A stretch of 11,857 bases of DNA. It comes from RGIG464 sp045643185. Lineage in GTDB: Bacteria; Myxococcota_A; Bradymonadia; UBA4248. Position numbers and translations under genes: made by a program. Shown here piece after piece: positions 8,047 to 11,857 of the stretch (the first letter of the stretch is position 1; each line of letters begins with the position of its first letter). The notes under the pieces were generated by a model. The model worked only from the letters and a program-made list of their open reading frames with translations, ran no database searches and was not told the DNA's origin. The DNA lies in NCBI GenBank assembly GCA_045643185.1, contig JAZUKH010000181.1, positions 1 through 11,857 on the forward strand, in the 5' to 3' direction.

Positions 8047-8078
8047 GCGGTTTTGCGTCAAAAAACCGCTTTGTTTTT
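8047..8078 (+). terminator. Terminator-like stem in the leader of the sigma-like gene
   Basis: GCGGTTTT (8047-8054) pairs with AAAACCGC (8062-8069) around a 7-base loop, followed by TTTGTTTTT (8070-8078). It has the shape of a weak rho-independent terminator on the plus strand, 65 bp before the ATG at 8143 and with no plus-strand gene upstream. That position suggests an attenuator, or a terminator shielding the gene from upstream transcription. Confidence 0.45.
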
Positions 8079-8142
8079 AGAGTGTTTTGAAATTGAACCA
8101 GAAATACTCGCAAATTTCTCTAGCACAGGATGTGTTGTCAAC

Positions 8143-8652
8143 ATGACGGACGAACAGAATCAGTCGAGACCCATTCGCACAACAACGGCGAGACGAGGCT
8201 GCAGACGCGGTCTGCGCCGGTCAAAAACGCTCGCGATGCGCGGCCTTCCGAAAGAAAAAGTCGAAGAAGCTCAACAGATTTTTGAGACGTTCGAGCAGTT
8301 TCGCCCTACCAACCGTGGCGAGTGTCGAAATGCACCCCGTCCGTGCCCATGGGTCAGTTGCAAGTACCACCTGTATCTTGACATCGTGCCTCAATCGGGT
8401 TCCATTAAGATGAACTTCCCGGATCTCGAAGTTTGGGAAATGAGCGAAACCTGCGCGCTAGACGTCGCGGATCGTGGCGGAATCACGCTTGAAGAAGTCG
8501 GCAGCATCCTCAACCTGACGCGTGAACGTATTCGTCAGGTCGAAAAAAGCGGTCTCGACAAACTTCGCAGCGTACTGGGCACCGATGAAGGCTTGGACGC
8601 CAGCGACGACGAGTTCAATGATCTTGGCGACATTGGTGATCTTGACGATTGA
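8143..8652 (+). CDS. Orphan sigma-region-4-like helix-turn-helix protein
   Basis: A 169-residue protein. The N-terminus is strongly basic (residues 12-35, many Arg). The middle holds C61-x6-C68-x4-C73-x2-H76 within RPCPWVSCKYHLYLD, a possible metal site. Residues about 101-145 closely resemble the sigma-70 region 4 helix-turn-helix: ALDVAD-x-GG-x-TLEEVG-x2-LN-x-TRERIRQVE. The C-terminus (148-169) is acidic. It lacks sigma region 2, so it is unlikely to be a complete sigma factor. It could bind -35-like DNA as an accessory regulator. I recall similar stand-alone proteins in Deltaproteobacteria/Myxococcota, but no function I can name. The ATG at 8143 is preferred; a TTG at 8035 would make translation run through the terminator-like stem. 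The ribosome site is weak (AGGA, 12 bp upstream). A strong terminator follows. Confidence 0.8.
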   Translation: MTDEQNQSRPIRTTTARRGCRRGLRRSKTLAMRGLPKEKVEEAQQIFETFEQFRPTNRGECRNAPRPCPWVSCKYHLYLDIVPQSGSIKMNFPDLEVWEMSETCALDVADRGGITLEEVGSILNLTRERIRQVEKSGLDKLRSVLGTDEGLDASDDEFNDLGDIGDLDD

Positions 8653-8673
8653 TCTCTCATAACGTTTTCCTTT

Positions 8674-8708
8674 AAGCCCGTGGATTCCGCATCTACGGGC
8701 TTTTTTTT
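8674..8708 (+). terminator. Intrinsic terminator after the sigma-like gene
   Basis: AGCCCGTGGAT (8675-8685) pairs with ATCTACGGGCT (8691-8701) with one G-U pair and a 5-base loop, followed by a T-run ending at 8708. It starts 21 bp after the stop at 8652. The stop codon of the convergent polymerase gene lies in the T-run. On the minus strand no T-run follows the stem, so it is strong only for the plus strand. Confidence 0.9.
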
Positions 8709-9939
8709 ACAAACTTGGACGTCCAAAGCCAGTGCCATGCGCCTTGACGATATCGAGGGTCGCAGCGCGACGCATAAGTTCCTCGCCCAGATCCTCATTG
8801 ATGCGCGACATGGCGACCTCAACAGGGCGAGTGACTGCTTCATGCGTACTTACCCAGGTCGGAGCGTCGAAAAGCGACAACTGGTGTGGCGCCGAGCGCG
8901 CGACCAGGTGCACTGCGGTGATGCCGATCGCGCGTACGGGCATTTGCCACGCATAACGTTGACGAAACAGCATAAACCCGTATTCTGCAAGCGTCTGAGC
9001 GGCATCGGTCAAGTGTTCCAAACGGTAGTAATACTGATGAAACTGCAAATGCGCGTCACGCACGTACAAAGAAACGCCTTGTGCCAAAAACCCTTCCGCG
9101 CGCAGACCATCTGCCACGCGACCGGCAAGGCGCAACAACACAGGCCAAACTTCGTCAGATCGTGTCAGATCACGTGGCAGCGTTGTTCCGTGACCGAGCG
9201 ACTGACGCTCCGCAAGTTCACTCGGCGTCACAACTTCCGACATATCCAGCCCGTTCGCATTCTGCCACATCGTCAGGCCGTTTTTGCCCAACAATCCGAT
9301 CATAAATGACCGGGGGGTTCGCGCGATCTCCCCGATCGTTCCGATGCCGAATCGGGCGAGTTTACTGGATGTGGAGCGACCGACCCAAAGCAGGTCGGAG
9401 GTTGGAAGCGGCCAGACAAGCTGACGAAAATTCTGAATGTTAAACTCGGTCACCGCATCTGGCTTTTTGTAATCCGAACCAAGTTTGGCAAACACTTTGT
9501 TAAAGCTCACCCCCACCGAGATCGTCAACGAAAACCTGTCTTTGACCGATCGACGCACGAACTCCCCAAGTTCCACCCCGCTCAACCCAATTCGACGCAC
9601 ATCCTGGGTCATATCTAGCCAGCATTCGTCCAAACCAAATGGCTCAACGCGTGGTGTCAAACTCTCGTAAAAATGCCGAATTTTCCGAGACACCTGAACA
9701 TATAGATCATAGTGCGGCGCCACAAAAATTATGTCTGGGCACTTTTGCCGAGCCTCCCAGAGGGCATCGCCAGTCTTAACACCACACTGCTTGGCTGCTT
9801 CAGACTTGGCAAGCACTATACCGCGCCGTTCCGCTGGATCACCGCATACGGCGATCGCGCGACCACGAAGTGAGGGGTCTCTCAAAGCCTCGATACTCGC
9901 AAAACAATTGTTGATATCACAGTGCAAAATCGTTCTCAT
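8707..9939 (-). CDS. dinB: Y-family DNA polymerase IV (DinB type)
   Basis: A 410-residue translesion polymerase that copies past damaged bases and is error-prone. The palm motif near the start is HCDINNCFASIEAL: Asp8 is the first metal ligand and Phe13 sits at the steric-gate position. The second catalytic motif is FGLDECWLD with Asp104-Glu105. The conserved GVSFNKVFAKLGSDYKKPD block is at 143-161, and a helix-hairpin-helix-like stretch at about 185-206. The little finger follows. QLSLF at 353-357 matches the beta-clamp-binding consensus, with about 50 residues after it. The DINN signature and this tail resemble the Gram-positive PolY2 / YqjW subgroup more than E. coli DinB (DMDCFF), which hints at transfer. 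The ATG at 9939 has GGAGG 10 bp upstream; the frame is open to 10005 without a better start. Upstream on the same strand is the GTCACG promoter-like module. No accessory imuA/imuB or lexA gene is nearby. Confidence 0.95.
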   Translation of the reverse strand: MRTILHCDINNCFASIEALRDPSLRGRAIAVCGDPAERRGIVLAKSEAAKQCGVKTGDALWEARQKCPDIIFVAPHYDLYVQVSRKIRHFYESLTPRVEPFGLDECWLDMTQDVRRIGLSGVELGEFVRRSVKDRFSLTISVGVSFNKVFAKLGSDYKKPDAVTEFNIQNFRQLVWPLPTSDLLWVGRSTSSKLARFGIGTIGEIARTPRSFMIGLLGKNGLTMWQNANGLDMSEVVTPSELAERQSLGHGTTLPRDLTRSDEVWPVLLRLAGRVADGLRAEGFLAQGVSLYVRDAHLQFHQYYYRLEHLTDAAQTLAEYGFMLFRQRYAWQMPVRAIGITAVHLVARSAPHQLSLFDAPTWVSTHEAVTRPVEVAMSRINEDLGEELMRRAATLDIVKAHGTGFGRPSL

Positions 9940-9949
9940 GACAAACCAA

Positions 9950-9954
9950 CCTCC
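9950..9954 (-). promoter_or_regulatory. Ribosome binding site for dinB
   Basis: GGAGG on the minus strand, 10 bp before the ATG at 9939. It supports this start over in-frame codons further upstream. Confidence 0.7.
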
Positions 9955-10000
9955 ATATTTTCGTGTCACTCTGTTCATGCTAACAAATTTATGTTTCCGT

Positions 10001-10015
10001 AACAAGTATTTTGTT
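10001..10015. promoter_or_regulatory. Short dyad upstream of dinB
   Basis: AACAA-GTATT-TTGTT is a 5-bp inverted repeat about 60 bp upstream of the dinB start. A looser dyad, TGTTCATGCTAACA, lies nearby at 9973-9986. Either might be a damage-response operator, but neither matches a LexA box I can name with certainty. Confidence 0.2.
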
Positions 10016-10107
10016 CACTGATCATTCACATAAATTCACTGTGACTGCACATAACGTTTTGTCTTCATGCCCCATTTGTCGTCTGCGTTGCAGCAAATCA
10101 CTTTTTA

Positions 10108-10187
10108 CCTACATGTAGGCTGACAATTAGTCCCCCTTGATGTAATATTGCCAACGACATTTCAAAACGTGACATATTTTTTTTAAA
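10108..10187 (-). promoter_or_regulatory. GTCACG promoter-like module upstream of dinB
   Basis: Read on the minus strand: an A-tract (about 10176-10187), GTCACGTTTT (from 10173), GGCAATAT from 10152, a GGGGG run (10136-10132), then the perfect 12-bp palindrome CCTACATGTAGG (10119-10108). This is the order seen in the left array and before the Rpn gene, with the same 21-bp offset between GTCACG and GGCAAT as in the left array. It points at dinB, leaving a leader of about 190 bp. The -10 itself is less clear than in the array (TATTAC or TTACAT). Promoter function is inferred from conservation and position. Confidence 0.5.
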
Positions 10188-10241
10188 AAGTTTGTCACGT
10201 GTCCTTCAGAAAGCTATTCCCAGTCCCACCATGCCATTCTC

Positions 10242-10418
10242 ATGGTCGACGGAGATGGCGTGAAAGCGTTGAAAAGACGCTTCAAAAGGCGTATTCCGAA
10301 CGAAGAAGTTCGTAACAAAGCATTGTTCAGACTTTTGCAGGTAAGATCAAATGACGAAAACGGGACTAGTGATCGAAGGCGGCGCGACACGGGGCATCTA
10401 CGCAGCAGGCGTGCTTGA
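10242..10418 (+). other. Possible short or remnant coding frame
   Basis: A 58-codon frame from ATG 10242 to TGA 10416-10418 overlaps the phospholipase start. Its first part reads MVDGDGVKALKRRFKRRIP then NEEVRNKALFRLLQV, which has a plausible protein-like composition. The part overlapping the phospholipase does not. There is no ribosome binding site. It could be the tail of a lost gene or chance. I do not recognise it. Confidence 0.15.
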
Positions 10419-11199
10419 CGTCTTGTATGAACGCGGCATTCGCGTCGACGGTGTAATCGGCGTTTCAGCCGGCGCGATCCACGGCACCGCGTTCGTCTGC
10501 GGCCAGCCTGGCCGCAGCATTCGTTACTACCTCGCCTTTGCACGCGACCCCCGTTTTGGCAGTTTTCGCTCGCTTCTGACCACAGGCTCATACGTTGGCA
10601 CCGAGTTTTGCTACCATGCCCTGCCCGAAACGCTCTGTCCCATTGATCATGACGCATTCGAGCATGCCACCACGAAGTTCTACGTCACCTGTACCGACCT
10701 CAATACAGGCGAAGCCTGGTACCGCGAAACGCCGACCCTACGCGGTCAGGACATGGATGCCCTGCGCGCGGGCGCCTCATTGCCACTGGTATCCAAAACC
10801 GTCGTTGTCGACGGCCGCGAAGTACTGGACGGCGGCACGGCCGACAGCATTCCCCTCGTCGCCTTTCAAGCCATGGGCTATTCGCGATGCCTCGTCATTC
10901 AGACACGCCCCGCAGGTTACCAAAAAAGCAAAGTTGATCCCTGGCTTGCTCACCTCGTTTATCGTCGCTACCCCAAATATCTAGAATCCATCGCGACACG
11001 CCACATTCGTTACAATGAAACGCTCGCGGAGATCGAGCGCCAGCAGAAAGCCGGTCAGATCATCGCCATCCGGCCCACGCGCGACGTCAAGATCAGCCAC
11101 ATGGACAAAGATCCAGCACACATCCTCGCCATGTATGAACTCGGCCGCGCCGATGCACTAGCCCGACTTGATGAGATCAAAGCCTTTTTGAATACTTAA
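10351..11199 (+). CDS. Patatin-like phospholipase (YjjU-like)
   Basis: A 282-residue serine hydrolase of the patatin family, whose members cleave acyl groups from phospholipids with a Ser-Asp dyad. The oxyanion-hole motif GGATRG is at 10-15, the nucleophile elbow GVSAG at 37-41 with Ser39, and the DGG motif at 160-162 with Asp160. The C-terminal part (about 190-282, ending in HILAMYELGRADALARLDEIKAFL-type sequence split here as HILAMYELGRADALA plus RLDEIKAFL) matches the extension typical of bacterial YjjU-type members. Length fits that subgroup and all catalytic residues are present. There is no signal peptide or membrane segment, so a cytoplasmic protein is expected. The start ATG has a modest AGG 9 bp upstream. 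It is divergent from dinB and appears monocistronic. Natural substrate unknown; lipid turnover is inference. Confidence 0.9.
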   Translation: MTKTGLVIEGGATRGIYAAGVLDVLYERGIRVDGVIGVSAGAIHGTAFVCGQPGRSIRYYLAFARDPRFGSFRSLLTTGSYVGTEFCYHALPETLCPIDHDAFEHATTKFYVTCTDLNTGEAWYRETPTLRGQDMDALRAGASLPLVSKTVVVDGREVLDGGTADSIPLVAFQAMGYSRCLVIQTRPAGYQKSKVDPWLAHLVYRRYPKYLESIATRHIRYNETLAEIERQQKAGQIIAIRPTRDVKISHMDKDPAHILAMYELGRADALARLDEIKAFLNT

Positions 11200-11233
11200 C
11201 GGATCGTCAGCCGTCCCCACCACAACAAATCAA

Positions 11234-11364
11234 ATCGCTTTTTCAAATAAACGTCACGTTGTTAAACGCCCAGGCAATATATATAAGGGGGACCTAGTTG
11301 CAACCCACATGTAGGTGTATCATTTAACCGGACGAGCGCAAAATAGCGAAACGGCGTAAAAACG
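11234..11364 (+). repeat. 164-bp-period repeat, copy 1, with promoter-like core
   Basis: The first of two tandem copies upstream of the Rpn gene. GTCACG is at 11253-11258, GGCAATATATATAAGGGGG from 11273, and CCACATGTAGG at 11305-11315 as an imperfect dyad. The tail AAAATAGCGAAACGGCG is shared with copy 2. TTGTTA, 17 bp, TATAAG is a possible sigma-70 reading. The offset GTCACG-to-GGCAAT is 20 bp, one less than in the left array. Confidence 0.8.
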
Positions 11365-11397
11365 ATCAACAAGACAGAACATAACGAAAAAAAATGC

Positions 11398-11529
11398 ATC
11401 GTTTTTTCAAAAAAACGTCACGTTTTTAAACGCCCAGGCAATATATATAAGGGGGACCTAGTTACAACCTACATGTAGGTTGAACCATTTAACCGGACGA
11501 CCGCAAAATAGCGAAACGGCATGAAAACA
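11398..11529 (+). repeat. 164-bp-period repeat, copy 2, with promoter-like core
   Basis: GTCACG is at 11417-11422, preceded by an A-tract. An AT-rich dyad CGTTTTTT / AAAAAACG (11400-11407 and 11410-11417) runs into that motif. GGCAATATATATAAGGGGG follows, then the 18-bp palindrome annotated separately. The copy is very similar to copy 1, and the putative -35 region is changed (TTTTTA for TTGTTA). Confidence 0.8.
11465..11482. promoter_or_regulatory. 18-bp perfect palindrome, probable operator
   Basis: CAACCTACATGTAGGTTG is perfectly self-complementary. Its core CCTACATGTAGG also occurs upstream of dinB at 10108-10119 and, with one change, at 11304-11315. Placement just downstream of the G-run after each promoter-like core suits a repressor operator. 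Confidence 0.5.
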
Positions 11530-11558
11530 AATCGTGTCTGCGCATTCAATATCAACGA

Positions 11559-11578
11559 CGATGTACCACGTTACATCG
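11559..11578. repeat. 7-bp inverted repeat
   Basis: CGATGTA (11559-11565) and TACATCG (11572-11578) flank CCACGT. It lies between the tandem repeats and the Rpn-proximal promoter-like module. Role unknown. Confidence 0.4.
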
Positions 11579-11599
11579 CTACACTTCGGCTTCACTACA

Positions 11600-11631
11600 G
11601 CTGATATTTCGTGGAGACGGCTGATATTTCG
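11600..11631. repeat. Two direct 12-bp repeats, 20 bp apart
   Basis: GCTGATATTTCG occurs at 11600-11611 and 11620-11631. Spacing near two helical turns suits paired binding of a regulator upstream of the Rpn gene. That is inference. Confidence 0.4.
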
Positions 11632-11689
11632 AGACATGCGGACCTCACGTCTATTTGACCAGACTAGGAAAGTTCCTGGTTGATTTGTA

Positions 11690-11750
11690 AAAAAAAGTGT
11701 CACGTTTTTCGAGCTCGAAGGGAATTTATATGGCAGAGGAATTTATCCTC
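11690..11750 (+). promoter_or_regulatory. Promoter-like module directly upstream of the Rpn gene
   Basis: An A-tract precedes GTCACG (11699-11704). GGGAATTTATATGG begins at 11720, at exactly the offset of GGCAATATATATGA in the left array. A hairpin follows at 11736-11750 (GAGGA, 5-base loop, TCCTC), occupying the place of the TGTAGG/CCTACA dyad but with unrelated sequence. The start codon is 30 bp further. Third GTCACG module before this gene; promoter role inferred. Confidence 0.45.
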
Positions 11751-11780
11751 GCTGAAAACCCACTTTCCAGGAGGTCAACC

Positions 11781-11857
11781 ATGGGAACAGCCAATGCCAT
11801 TTCACGAGAATTCATGTCCAATCCCAACAACTTTGCCGATTCGTTCAACCTGGCTTT
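11781..11857 (+). CDS. Rpn-family recombination-promoting nuclease, 5' end only
   Basis: Only 25 codons and two bases are present before the window ends: MGTANAISREFMSNPNNFAD followed by SFNLA. The short start, then a (K/R)-(E/D)-(F/Y)-(M/L)-S-x2-x2-FAD-x-FN pattern, is characteristic of the N-terminus of Rpn / PD-(D/E)XK 'putative transposase' proteins, which cut DNA and promote RecA-independent recombination. The catalytic residues lie beyond the edge and cannot be checked. AGGAGG 6 bp upstream of the ATG is an ideal ribosome binding site. Three promoter-like modules precede it, unusually heavy control for one gene. Identity rests on a short stretch. Confidence 0.6.
   Translation, partial: MGTANAISREFMSNPNNFADSFNLA

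Larger units (their letters stand above)
7675..8142. other. Divergent intergenic region rich in inverted repeats
   Basis: The region lies between the minus-strand lipoprotein and the plus-strand sigma-like gene. It contains a long hairpin (7760-7820), a second small hairpin (7824-7839), the palindrome CAGTCATGACTG (7917-7928), a 13-bp AACTAT-T-ATAGTT dyad at 7964-7976 and a terminator-like stem (8047-8078). No protein-coding stretch is convincing. Promoters in both directions are expected, but no paired -35/-10 is clear. Confidence 0.6.

Noticed and set aside
10214..10657. Minus-strand open frame overlapping the phospholipase
   Set aside because: Arg-rich shadow frame opposite a gene with complete catalytic motifs.

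Overview
This 11.9-kb window looks chromosomal and comes from a Gram-negative bacterium, probably of the Myxococcota / Bradymonadota group (former Deltaproteobacteria). That placement is inference. It rests on four outer-membrane-type lipoproteins built from cysteine-rich modules, on an orphan sigma-region-4-like protein of a kind I associate with that group, and on moderate, uneven base composition. There are no rRNA, tRNA, CRISPR or recognisable transposase genes.

Layout, left to right. (1) 1-704: five tandem copies of a 150-151 bp unit, running off the left edge. Each copy carries an A-tract, a promoter-like core and a short hairpin. (2) 762-7674, minus strand: four tandem paralogous lipoproteins, transcribed right to left (5746-7674, 3889-5376, 2137-3840, 762-2087). 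All share the lipobox context CSYD, a conserved N-terminal block and strings of roughly 45-residue six-cysteine modules. The last three are spaced 48-49 bp apart and probably form one operon. The first is separated by 369 bp of repeat-containing DNA with no convincing gene. (3) 7675-8142: a long divergent intergenic region with a 22-bp perfect hairpin, a smaller hairpin, a palindrome and a terminator-like stem. (4) 8143-8652, plus: an orphan sigma-region-4-like DNA-binding protein, followed by a clear intrinsic terminator. (5) 8707-9939, minus: a Y-family DNA polymerase (DinB / Pol IV type). (6) 10351-11199, plus: a patatin-like phospholipase. (7) 11234-11780: two tandem copies of a 164-bp unit plus a third promoter-like module, leading into the start of an Rpn-family (PD-(D/E)XK) nuclease gene cut by the right edge at 11857.

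The main unifying observation is one regulatory-looking module: A-tract, GTCACGTT, then about 14-15 bp, GG(C/G)AAT(A/T)T, usually a G-run, then a dyad. It occurs nine times: five times in the left array, once upstream of dinB on the minus strand, and three times upstream of the Rpn gene. In most copies the dyad uses TGTAGG/CCTACA half-sites. This suggests that an error-prone polymerase and a recombination-promoting nuclease share one regulatory input. The left array points into the 3' end of the lipoprotein operon, so it is either an orphan promoter array or a source of antisense transcription.

The lipoprotein cluster is a family expanded in place: a constant N-terminal head, variable numbers of disulfide modules, and exchanged AT-rich C-terminal domains. 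The pattern suits a diversifying cell-surface protein set. No biochemical function can be assigned from sequence alone.
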